64,000 bases of DNA from Anaerosolibacter sp. GTDB lineage: Bacteria; Bacillota; Clostridia; Peptostreptococcales; Thermotaleaceae. Positions 8,847 to 16,569 of the stretch are shown piece after piece. The notes under the pieces were generated by a model. It saw only the letters and a program-made list of their open reading frames with translations. It was not told the DNA's origin and searched no databases. Numbering within the stretch: position 1 is the stretch's first letter; each line of letters begins with the position of its first letter. A program made the position numbers and the translations under genes. The DNA lies in the NCBI RefSeq assembly GCF_029240175.1, contig NZ_JARBTM010000002.1, forward strand, positions 124,001 to 188,000. Reading direction: 5' to 3'.

Positions 8847-9959
8847 TTGAAGATTTCATTTCCCCATATGGGAAACGTTTATATAGCATTGAAGGCTGTA
8901 TTTGAGGATTTGGGGGTGACTGTAATTCCACCGCCCAAAAGCAGCAAAAGAACTTTGGAATTGGGTACCAGACATTCTCCGGAGCAGATTTGTATTCCAT
9001 TTAAGATTACCCTGGGTAACTATATGGAAAGCATTAACCAAGGGGCAGATACCCTCTTTATGTGGGGTGGGTGTGATGCTTGCCGTATTAGTTACTATCA
9101 TATGCTTCAGGAAGAGATACTAAAAGAATTGGGATATGACATCGAGATGATCTGTGGAGAACCCTTTAAGAGCTTTGGGGAGATTATAAATTTTCTTCAG
9201 AAGCTAAAGCGGGTGGCTGGAGACAATCACTATGGAAAGATAGGGGCTTCATTTGTGAAGGCGGTCAAGATTCTCAATGAGATTGATGATTTAGATGAAT
9301 TGTTTTGTAAAGTGAGGCCTAGGGAGATAGAATCAGGGGAAACAGATAGCCTCTATCGGGCGTTTGAAGAAGGGATTAAACAAATACATGGTTCATCAAA
9401 AACCCTTCAATGGGTCCAGGAGATAAAAAATAAACTCGAAAGTATTTCTGTCGACCCCCACCGTAGGGTTATAAAAGTGGGAATCGTTGGAGAAATTTAT
9501 ACTGTGGTGGAGCCCTTTATCAATTTAAATATCATTCAAAAGCTGGGGAATATGGGAGTAGAGGTACACCGGTCCGTTATGGCTAGTGAGTTTATTAGAG
9601 AACAGTTAGATTTTTTGCCCTTTGTCCGCTCTGAAAAAGAAGAGGTTCATCGGGCAGCAGCACCATATATAGATCTTGAAATTGGTGGACACGCTCGCCA
9701 TACGGTAGGCAATGCAGTTCGATATCATGAAGAAAATTACGATGGTGTGATCCATCTCCTGCCTTTTACCTGTATGCCTGAAATCGTGGCCCAGAGCATA
9801 CTGCGGTCTGTGGAGGAAGAGAAGGATATTCCAATTTTAAAGCTGGTGTTGGATGAGATGACAGGCGAAACCGGCTATCAAACAAGGCTAGAAGCATTTA
9901 TTGAATTATTATGGAGAAGAAGGGAGAAGACCCATGAAGAAGTGTTATCTTGGAATTGA
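8847..9959 (+). CDS. Acyl-CoA dehydratase activase-related protein (DUF2229, CoA-enzyme activase partner)
   Basis: This 370-residue protein matches the DUF2229 half of large 2-hydroxyacyl-CoA dehydratase activases. Visible marks are ISFPHMGNVYIALK, SPEQICIPFK, the cysteine pair GGCDACR and, near the end, IHLLPFTCMPEIVAQSIL. Such proteins are related to the Fe-S dehydratase subunits and work with the ATP-dependent activator encoded next. TTG at 8847 is preferred because GGAGGGA is 7 bases upstream; GTG/ATG at 8829/8832 overlap that site. The gene overlaps the activase by 26 bases, indicating translational coupling. No dehydratase genes are in the window. Confidence 0.83.
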   Translation: MKISFPHMGNVYIALKAVFEDLGVTVIPPPKSSKRTLELGTRHSPEQICIPFKITLGNYMESINQGADTLFMWGGCDACRISYYHMLQEEILKELGYDIEMICGEPFKSFGEIINFLQKLKRVAGDNHYGKIGASFVKAVKILNEIDDLDELFCKVRPREIESGETDSLYRAFEEGIKQIHGSSKTLQWVQEIKNKLESISVDPHRRVIKVGIVGEIYTVVEPFINLNIIQKLGNMGVEVHRSVMASEFIREQLDFLPFVRSEKEEVHRAAAPYIDLEIGGHARHTVGNAVRYHEENYDGVIHLLPFTCMPEIVAQSILRSVEEEKDIPILKLVLDEMTGETGYQTRLEAFIELLWRRREKTHEEVLSWN

Positions 9960-10917
9960 TGTAGGTTCAGTGAGTACCAATGTTGTGGTAATGGATACAG
10001 AGGAAAACATATTGGAGAAATTGTATATTCGAACCCAGGGAAAGCCTATTCAAGCATTAAAACAAGGTTTACAGATGGTCAAAGAACGGTTAGGACAGGA
10101 TGTGGAAGTTATAGGGGTAGGAACAACGGGCAGCGGCAGACAGCTGGCATCAGTTATGGTAGGTGCTGACGTGGTGAAAAATGAAATCACTGCCCATGGC
10201 ATTGCTGCGCTCCATTGTGTACCTGATGTGAAAACGATTATTGAAATTGGCGGACAGGATTCAAAGATTATCCTTTTGAGGGATGGTATTATCTACGACT
10301 TTGCCATGAACACCGTTTGTGCAGCTGGTACAGGTTCATTTTTGGATCGACAGGCAGAACGATTGGATATTCCTATTGAAGAATTTGGTGAGCTGGCTTT
10401 AAAATCAAAAACCACAGTCCGTATCGCAGGGCGTTGTGCAGTTTTTGCCGAGTCGGATATGATTCACAAGCAGCAGTTGGGACATAATCAAGAGGATATC
10501 ATTAACGGCTTGTGCCAAGCGCTGGCTAGAAACTATTTAAATAACCTGGGCAAGGGTAAAGATATTAAATCTCCAGTCATTTTCCAGGGAGGCGTTGCTG
10601 CCAACGTAGGCATCAGAAAAGCCTTCGAAGAAATGATCGGATGTGAGATTGTTGTACCGCCCCATGCCAATGTTATGGGAGCTATTGGTGCCTGTTTATT
10701 GGCGAAGGATGAGGTGAAAAGAACAGGACAGACAAACTTTTTCGGATTTGATATCGCCGACAGCAGCTTCTATGTAAACAGCTTTGAGTGTGAAAGCTGT
10801 GCGAACATGTGTGAGGTAGTAGGTTTCCATCGGGATGCGCAATTGGTTGCCCGCTGGGGAGATAAGTGTGGCCGCTGGAGCAATATCCTAACCCCACAAA
10901 AAGAACAATTGGCTTAG
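9934..10917 (+). CDS. BadF/HgdC-type ATPase, 2-hydroxyacyl-CoA dehydratase activator
   Basis: This 327-residue member of the acetate/sugar kinase-Hsp70-actin fold contains phosphate-binding loops GIDVGSVSTNVVVMD and GTTGSGR, GGQDSKII, and CAAGTGSFLDRQAERL. A second cysteine lies in AGRCAVFAESDMIH. In the family these cysteines hold one [4Fe-4S] cluster at the dimer interface, and ATP hydrolysis drives a low-potential electron to the dehydratase. An extra C-terminal segment carries CESCANMC and WGDKCGRW, beyond the usual about 260 residues. The start at 9934 (MKKCYLG) is set by GGGAG about 8 bases upstream. It is coupled to the preceding gene, forming in two pieces what is often one large protein. 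Confidence 0.9.
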   Translation: MKKCYLGIDVGSVSTNVVVMDTEENILEKLYIRTQGKPIQALKQGLQMVKERLGQDVEVIGVGTTGSGRQLASVMVGADVVKNEITAHGIAALHCVPDVKTIIEIGGQDSKIILLRDGIIYDFAMNTVCAAGTGSFLDRQAERLDIPIEEFGELALKSKTTVRIAGRCAVFAESDMIHKQQLGHNQEDIINGLCQALARNYLNNLGKGKDIKSPVIFQGGVAANVGIRKAFEEMIGCEIVVPPHANVMGAIGACLLAKDEVKRTGQTNFFGFDIADSSFYVNSFECESCANMCEVVGFHRDAQLVARWGDKCGRWSNILTPQKEQLA

Positions 10918-10920
10918 GAT

Positions 10921-10973
10921 ATAAGTAGGAATAGGAAAGGCGGGGTATCCCTGCCTTTTCTATTCCTACTTAT
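10921..10973 (+). terminator. Long hairpin ending the activase operon
   Basis: Near-perfect 21-bp stem: ATAAGTAGGAATAGGAAAGGC with GCCTTTTCTATTCCTACTTA, loop GGGGTATCCCT. The T-run is weak, so it may act as a terminator or 3' stabiliser. Confidence 0.7.
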
Positions 10974-10984
10974 GTAAACCCGGG

Positions 10985-11030
10985 AAAAAATAGAGAATTC
11001 CAAGTGAAGGGGGGCTACACTTGGAATTCT
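10985..11030 (-). terminator. Terminator of the 40-residue minus-strand gene
   Basis: Perfect 13-bp stem AGAATTCCAAGTG (10994-11006)/CACTTGGAATTCT (11018-11030). On the minus strand it is followed by a run of six T (10985-10990), directly downstream of the small ORF at 11053-11175. Confidence 0.7.
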
Positions 11031-11052
11031 GAATATAAGGGGGGAATAGGGT

Positions 11053-11175
11053 CTATGATTGCTTAACTGACTTATTCGTTTTCTTCGTATTGGATACTTT
11101 TTGTGAATAAAGATTAGACATTAGATAACTATTTAATTTGTTTATTTTTAGATTACTTGTATTGGATTGTTTCAT
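11053..11175 (-). CDS. Small basic protein, 40 residues
   Basis: A short reading frame: ATG, 40 codons, TAG. The product starts MKQSNTSNLKINKLNSYLMS and continues to a lysine-rich end (VSNTKKTNKSVKQS). It is rich in Asn, Ser and Lys, with no Cys and no membrane helix. Upstream, AAAAGGATGG gives a plausible ribosome binding site 9-10 bases before the ATG. A perfect minus-strand terminator follows the stop. I do not recognise a family. The pairing of ribosome site, frame and terminator argues for a real gene, but coding potential over 40 codons is weak evidence. Confidence 0.45.
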   Translation of the reverse strand: MKQSNTSNLKINKLNSYLMSNLYSQKVSNTKKTNKSVKQS

Positions 11176-11358
11176 ACAATCACCATCCTTTTAGGGCAAG
11201 TAAGTGATGTTGGTTATCAAATGATTTTTCTTATTATTTATATACCACGGTTTAGATACATTAAACATTAAATTTTATAAATGTATTTAATCTATTGACA
11301 AAGGAAAGCTGTTCTTCTAAAATTTAATTAAAACTAAAAATGAATGGGTGTTTATTAT

Positions 11359-11982
11359 ATGCAAGTATTAAAGGATGATGTGAGAAACAGTATTCATGAA
11401 GCAGCGTTGATAGAGTTTCACGAAAAGGGATTCAAAGATGCATCTATGCGGTCAATCGCAGAAAAAGGCGGCATGACAGTTGGAAACCTCTATCGTTATT
11501 TTACGAACAAGGAGGATTTATTTTATTCAGTGATCAGTCCCGCCTATCATAAGGTGATTGATTTAACAAACGAAAAATTTGTTGAAATGGGTGGACTAAA
11601 AGATATTCGACAGGTCATGGCGTATATAGCCAATCAAATTGTGATGATCAATCGGGAACATCGGAGAGAATTGTTAATTTTAATGAGTGGCTGTGAGGGA
11701 ACAAAGTTTGAGCATGTTATAGAGGAAATCACCAATTTGGTGGAAAATAAATTTAAGAATCAAATCTTTCTTCAGCTGAGGGAAGATGATGTGGTGATTC
11801 CGGATGAATTCTTTGCCCATGTTCTTGCAGTAAGTCAAGTGGAAGGAATAAAAGCAATTTTAAGGCATTACGAGGATGAAGATAAGATCAAGGGATTGGT
11901 ACAGCAGTATATGCATTATCATTTTCACGACATAAAGAATAGATTTATTTCATTTGATTTAAGGAAACAGATCGTATCATAG
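11359..11982 (+). CDS. TetR-family transcriptional regulator
   Basis: The product is about 207 residues. The N-terminal TetR helix-turn-helix is clear: IHEAALIEFHEKGFKDASMR, SIAEKGGMTVGNLYRYFTNK and EDLFYSVI. The rest is the helical ligand-binding and dimer domain. It sits 80 bases before an RND efflux operon on the same strand, so it probably represses that pump and itself (inference). ATG at 11359 has a weak GGGTG site 8 bases upstream. An in-frame ATG at 11344 lacks any site but cannot be excluded. Confidence 0.9.
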   Translation: MQVLKDDVRNSIHEAALIEFHEKGFKDASMRSIAEKGGMTVGNLYRYFTNKEDLFYSVISPAYHKVIDLTNEKFVEMGGLKDIRQVMAYIANQIVMINREHRRELLILMSGCEGTKFEHVIEEITNLVENKFKNQIFLQLREDDVVIPDEFFAHVLAVSQVEGIKAILRHYEDEDKIKGLVQQYMHYHFHDIKNRFISFDLRKQIVS

Positions 11983-11989
11983 GGAAAAC

Positions 11990-12009
11990 AAATTGCCGAT
12001 AGGCAATTT
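11990..12009 (+). terminator. Small hairpin after tetR gene
   Basis: AAATTGCC-GATA-GGCAATTT followed by TTATTTAT; a weak terminator or operator-like palindrome between the regulator and the pump genes. Confidence 0.45.
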
Positions 12010-12064
12010 TATTTATGACAATAATAAACGTATGTTCACTGACACGGTAATAAGGGGGATATTT

Positions 12065-13267
12065 ATGAGAGTAAAAGTTGCAGCATTATGGATGATTGTG
12101 ATTTTGATTATGGCTACTGGATGCTCTAATGGAAATAAAGATAAAGAGCTGGCACCGAAGGCAAAACCAGTAAAGGTTCTGTCCATAAAAGAAGAGATAA
12201 GACCTGTGGTTTTGGATTATACAGGCATTGTAGGATCAGCATCTTTAAAGAAGCTGGCATTTAAAAGCGGTGGGAGAATTGAGAAGGTCCTTGTAAAGGA
12301 AGGGGAGCAAATAAAAGCAAATCAACCTTTGATTCAATTAGATACCCAGGATCTACAATATAGTCTTGAAGCTTCTCAAGGCCAGCTGGAAGCAGCCAAG
12401 TCTCAATATGATAAGGCTGTTAATGGAGCCGTGGCAGAAGATATCAAACAGGCTGAGGCAAGTGCGGAAAAGGCAGGAGCTGCATATAATTTTACCGTAG
12501 ATCAATATGAAAAGATGCAGAAGCTCCATGAAGCTGGAGCCATTTCAAAGAATGATTTTGATAAGGCTAAGCTAGAGTTGGATCTAAGAAAAGCGGACTT
12601 AAACACAGCGAAGGAAATGGAGAAAAAGATAAAGGCTGGGGCCAGGGCGGAAGATAAAGCGGCGGCCAAGGGGCAGCTGGAGCAGGCAGCTGCAGATTAC
12701 AAATACAAAATGAGCTTGGTCGAGGATGCGGTGATAAAAGCAAATTCAGACGGTTACGTGGTAGATGTGTTGTATGAAGAAGGAGAGATGGTTGGGTCAG
12801 GATATCCAGTCATAGTGGTGAGAGATGAAGAAAAAATTCTAAAGGTAGGTGTGACATCAAAGGATCTAAACGCTGTACATATTGGGATGAAGGCAAAGGT
12901 CTTGATTAATAATGAAGCGATTATGGGGGAAGTAACCAACATTGGGCAAACACCTGATGAGAAAATGCTTACGTATCCCATAGAAATTGCCCTTTCTCAG
13001 AATAGCTGGCCTATGGGCAGTGTGGGGAAAGTTGAATTAACGATCGGCGAGAAGCGGGGAGTCTGGATTCCCATATCAGCAATTTTATCCAATGGAGAAG
13101 ATTATGTATTTGTTATGAAAGATGGAAAGGCCCAACAAAAGCAAATCAAATTAGCAGAAGTTCAGAATAACTATGTTCGGATTGAAGGTCTGAATCCCAA
13201 TGAAAAACTCATTGTAGAAGGTATGAAAAAGCTGAAGGATCAGGAATCTGTTTCTGTACAGAACTAG
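12065..13267 (+). CDS. RND efflux periplasmic-adaptor (membrane fusion) lipoprotein
   Basis: This 400-residue HlyD/AcrA-type adaptor has a signal peptide ending in lipobox MATGC (Cys 20), so it is lipid-anchored outside the membrane. The biotinyl-lipoyl half-motifs GGRIEKVLVKEGEQIKANQP and ANSDGYVVDVLYEEGE flank an alpha-helical hairpin (about residues 105-235) with coiled-coil character. Beta-barrel and membrane-proximal domains follow (VGVTSKDLNAVHIGMKAKVL). Start 12065 follows AAGGGGG. The pump gene begins 14 bases after its stop, forming an operon probably under the TetR regulator. Confidence 0.93.
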   Translation: MRVKVAALWMIVILIMATGCSNGNKDKELAPKAKPVKVLSIKEEIRPVVLDYTGIVGSASLKKLAFKSGGRIEKVLVKEGEQIKANQPLIQLDTQDLQYSLEASQGQLEAAKSQYDKAVNGAVAEDIKQAEASAEKAGAAYNFTVDQYEKMQKLHEAGAISKNDFDKAKLELDLRKADLNTAKEMEKKIKAGARAEDKAAAKGQLEQAAADYKYKMSLVEDAVIKANSDGYVVDVLYEEGEMVGSGYPVIVVRDEEKILKVGVTSKDLNAVHIGMKAKVLINNEAIMGEVTNIGQTPDEKMLTYPIEIALSQNSWPMGSVGKVELTIGEKRGVWIPISAILSNGEDYVFVMKDGKAQQKQIKLAEVQNNYVRIEGLNPNEKLIVEGMKKLKDQESVSVQN

Positions 13268-13281
13268 AGGGGGAAAATATC

Positions 13282-16200
13282 GTGGGAAAAGGACTCATAC
13301 ATGGGGCGATCAAGGAAAGAAAAGTAACCCTTTTTCTGGCAGTCCTCGTCATGATTGCCGGCATTTATAGCTACTACATTACACCTAAACAGGAAAATCC
13401 AGAAATTACAGCCGCCATCGCCATCGTTACTACGATTTATCCCGGAGCATCTCCTGAGGAAGTAGAAAAACTGGTGACCAGTAAGATCGAGGACGAGGCA
13501 GCTGAGCTGAAAGGCTATGATTATGCAGAATCTCAATCAAGAAACGGGGTATCTGTGGTGGTGGTGCGCCTGGTTCAGGATGCAGATATAGAAAAATCCT
13601 GGGAAGACTTGCGGCAGAAAATGGAGGATTTACAAGGCGAACTGCCCAAGGAAGCACATCCAATACAGATCAATACAGATTTGACAGAGACAGCTGGGAT
13701 TATCATTAGTATGTCGGGGGAGAATTATTCCTACGAGGAGTTGGCAGCCTATGCTGAGGAATTCAAAAAAGAACTAGGTAAGATTAAGGGGATTGCCCGC
13801 TTTGATCTTCATGGAAAGCAGGAAAAAGAGGTAAGGGTAGAGATTGATATGGCGCAGATTAATCAATATCAATTATCCTTTGAAGATATTGTAAAGGTGC
13901 TTCAGGCCCAGAACATCGAAATCCCTTTGGGGCAGATTAAGAACGAGGGGGCACGTTTTAATGTGGCCGCCACAGGAACCTATGGAGAGTTAAAGGAAAT
14001 TGAAAATACTATTGTGGCAGGCGCTAAAGATAGTGGATCTGTTGTAAGGCTGAAAGATATAGCCAGGGTGTATATGGACTTAGAGGATTCTAACTATCTG
14101 ATTAAACAAAATGATCGAAATGCTGTACTTTTAACGGGATATTTTCAGGAGAACAAGAATATTGTCATCATCGGAAAAGAAGTTGAAGCAACAATCAATG
14201 CTTTAAAGGTGGATTTGCCAAAAGACATTTATTTCGATGAAGTACTGTATCAGCCCAAAGATGTTAGCAGAGCTGTGAACAATTTTATTATCAACCTTAT
14301 TGAAGGTATTCTATTTGTCATCATTGTGGTTTTTATTGGCATGGGTTTTAGGAATGCAGTGATCGTGTCAACTGCTATTCCTCTATCGATTTTAACCACC
14401 TTTGTTTTGATGAGGTTCTTGAACATACCTATTCACCAGATTTCTATTACGGCATTGATTATTGCCCTAGGTATGTTGGTGGATAATGCCATTGTGGTAA
14501 GTGATGCCATCCAGGTGAAAATTGATCAGGATATAGAAAGAATGAAGGCTTGTGTGGAAGGGGTAGCAGAGGTGGCTATACCTGTCTTAACCTCCACCCT
14601 TACCACTGTATTTGCCTTTATTCCATTACTGCTGCTGCCTTCCATGGCTGGGGAATATATTCAAAGCTTGCCGTTGATTATTATGGTTTCCCTATCGGCC
14701 TCATATTTGGTGGCCCTCTTGGTGACACCAACCATGGCCTTTTTGTTTTTCAAGAAAAGTGAAACCAGAGAAAGGAAGTATAAGATTCGAGGATTTTTTG
14801 ATCGAATGCTCCACATAGGGATGGCTGAAAAGAAAAAAACGATCATATCTTCTTTCTTTGTCTTCGGTATTACCATCTTACTGGCTACTCAGTTAGGACT
14901 GCAGTTCTTCCCAAAAGCAGATACAAGTATCCTCTATATTGATATGAGGACAGAGTCGGGAACGGATATTCATAAGACGGAAGTGCTGGCAGATCAAGTA
15001 GCTCAGATTCTAAAGGAACAGAAAGAAGTGGAAAGCTATACTTTGGCCATCGGGGATGGTCTGCCAAAGTTTTATAATACACTCCCCCTTTATACCCAAT
15101 CCCAAGACTTTGCTCAAATTATGTTGAAGGTTGACTTGAAAAAAGAAAAAAGGTTTAAGACAAATACGGAGTTTGCCGATGCACTACAGGAGATTTTCGA
15201 TGAACGGATTGTTGGTGGTACTGCTACCATAAAGCAATTGGAGCAGGGAGAGCCTATTGGTGCGCCAGTCCGGGTTCGTGTAACTGGAGATGACATGGAG
15301 AAGCTTGAAGCGGCAACCAGAAAGGTGAGTCAATACCTTTCGAGTATAGAGGGAACCGTTAATATCGATGATGATTTTACGGATAAGGTGTATGAATTTT
15401 ATGTAGATATAGATACGGATAAGGCAAGTTTTTATGGAGTAACCAAATATGATGTGCAAAAAGAAGTAAACATTGCACTGATGGGTAGAACCGCCTCAAT
15501 ATTTAGAAATGATGGGAATGAATATGGCATACTCGTAAAAAGCAATGTTCAGTCAAGTGAGGATTTAGGAAACATGGCCATTCAATCCTCTGTCACTGGA
15601 AATAAAGTGTTGTTAAAAGAAATCGCCAATATTGAGCTGAGACCCCAAATACCTGATATTAAGAAGCATGATCGAGAAAAATCTGTTACTATATATAGTG
15701 ATGTAAAGCCCGGTTTTAGCTCTGTTGAAATACAAAGACAACTGCAGCAGGGGTTAGGAGAGTCGGACCTAGGGGATGTGCAGATCGTGTTTGATGGAGA
15801 GAGAGAAAAAATTCAGGAACATTTTGGCAGTGTAGGTACTTTGGCTATCTTTGCATTGGTGCTGGTCTATGGAATCTTACTCATTCAGTTCAATTCATTT
15901 GTACAGCCTATAGTGATTTTACTCACCATACCGCTGTCTACCATCGGTTCTATTGTTGGTTTGTTCATATTCCGACAACCCTTGTCGTTTACTGGGCTCC
16001 TAGGTATGGTAAGTCTGTTGGGTATTGTGGTAAATAATGCCATTATGTTAATTGATTTTATCAATGGAGAGAGAAGGGCAGGAAAAGATATTAAAGAGGC
16101 ATGTCTGGAAGCCGTTGATAAGCGGTTTAGGCCTATCATGCTCAGCACTACGACCACGGTCATTGGTCTTACGCCTTTGGTGTTCACAGGCAGCGAGTTG

Positions 16201-16338
16201 TTTCAACCCATGTCTATCGCCCTTATGAGCGGACTCATGGTTTCCACACTGCTTACACTCGTGATTATTCCTGTTGTTTACAGTATGGTGGAATCCAAGA
16301 TTGAAAAAATTAAAGAAAAAAGGTTAGGAACTGAATAA
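13282..16338 (+). CDS. RND-family efflux transporter (AcrB/MexB superfamily)
   Basis: This 1018-residue protein has the full RND plan. TM1 is near residues 10-30, and a large extracytoplasmic porter domain is rich in YPGASPEEVEKLVT-type motifs. TM2-6 start at LIEGILFVIIVVFIGMG and include the proton-relay aspartates in ALGMLVDNAIVVSDAI (motif A). A second porter domain and TM8-12 include SLLGIVVNNAIMLIDFI. It would export drugs or toxic compounds using the proton gradient. It starts with GTG after GAGGGGG. No outer-membrane partner is expected in a monoderm. Confidence 0.96.
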   Translation: MGKGLIHGAIKERKVTLFLAVLVMIAGIYSYYITPKQENPEITAAIAIVTTIYPGASPEEVEKLVTSKIEDEAAELKGYDYAESQSRNGVSVVVVRLVQDADIEKSWEDLRQKMEDLQGELPKEAHPIQINTDLTETAGIIISMSGENYSYEELAAYAEEFKKELGKIKGIARFDLHGKQEKEVRVEIDMAQINQYQLSFEDIVKVLQAQNIEIPLGQIKNEGARFNVAATGTYGELKEIENTIVAGAKDSGSVVRLKDIARVYMDLEDSNYLIKQNDRNAVLLTGYFQENKNIVIIGKEVEATINALKVDLPKDIYFDEVLYQPKDVSRAVNNFIINLIEGILFVIIVVFIGMGFRNAVIVSTAIPLSILTTFVLMRFLNIPIHQISITALIIALGMLVDNAIVVSDAIQVKIDQDIERMKACVEGVAEVAIPVLTSTLTTVFAFIPLLLLPSMAGEYIQSLPLIIMVSLSASYLVALLVTPTMAFLFFKKSETRERKYKIRGFFDRMLHIGMAEKKKTIISSFFVFGITILLATQLGLQFFPKADTSILYIDMRTESGTDIHKTEVLADQVAQILKEQKEVESYTLAIGDGLPKFYNTLPLYTQSQDFAQIMLKVDLKKEKRFKTNTEFADALQEIFDERIVGGTATIKQLEQGEPIGAPVRVRVTGDDMEKLEAATRKVSQYLSSIEGTVNIDDDFTDKVYEFYVDIDTDKASFYGVTKYDVQKEVNIALMGRTASIFRNDGNEYGILVKSNVQSSEDLGNMAIQSSVTGNKVLLKEIANIELRPQIPDIKKHDREKSVTIYSDVKPGFSSVEIQRQLQQGLGESDLGDVQIVFDGEREKIQEHFGSVGTLAIFALVLVYGILLIQFNSFVQPIVILLTIPLSTIGSIVGLFIFRQPLSFTGLLGMVSLLGIVVNNAIMLIDFINGERRAGKDIKEACLEAVDKRFRPIMLSTTTTVIGLTPLVFTGSELFQPMSIALMSGLMVSTLLTLVIIPVVYSMVESKIEKIKEKRLGTE

Positions 16339-16351
16339 TATATGTGATAGA

Positions 16352-16379
16352 ACAGCAGGCTTTAGACCTGCTGTTTTTT
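16352..16379 (+). terminator. Terminator of the RND operon
   Basis: ACAGCAGG-CTTTAGA-CCTGCTGT followed by TTTTTT, 14 bases after the stop. A second palindrome, TGATATAAGA/TCTTATATCA (16381-16409), follows at once. Confidence 0.88.
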
Positions 16380-16410
16380 ATGATATAAGAACGTACTCGT
16401 CTTATATCAT

Positions 16411-16530
16411 AAAAAACAAGGGGTGCAGGGGAAGGATTCCCATGCCGCAGTCAGAGGGGTGCTCAAGCTGCTTTGCAGCTGTCGAAGGGGAACTAGGTTC
16501 CCCTAGCGAAGCACACGGAGTGTGCTTTTT
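16411..16530. other. GC-rich block of hairpins upstream of recJ
   Basis: Unlike its AT-rich surroundings, this 120-bp gap sequence contains three consecutive perfect hairpins. They are AGCTGC-TTT-GCAGCT (16466-16480), AGGGGAAC-TAG-GTTCCCCT (16486-16504) and AAGCACAC-GGA-GTGTGCTT (16509-16527), the last followed by TTTTT. The last hairpin is terminator-like. The block may be a mobile-element remnant or a structured RNA; no known family is recognised. Confidence 0.5.
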
Positions 16531-16531
16531 A

Positions 16532-16540
16532 TGGTATAAT
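16532..16540 (+). promoter_or_regulatory. Extended -10 promoter for recJ
   Basis: TGG-TATAAT (extended -10) lies 30 bases before the recJ start, with no clear -35. Confidence 0.5.
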
Positions 16541-16569
16541 AATGACAAGATAACTATGGGAGGCATACG

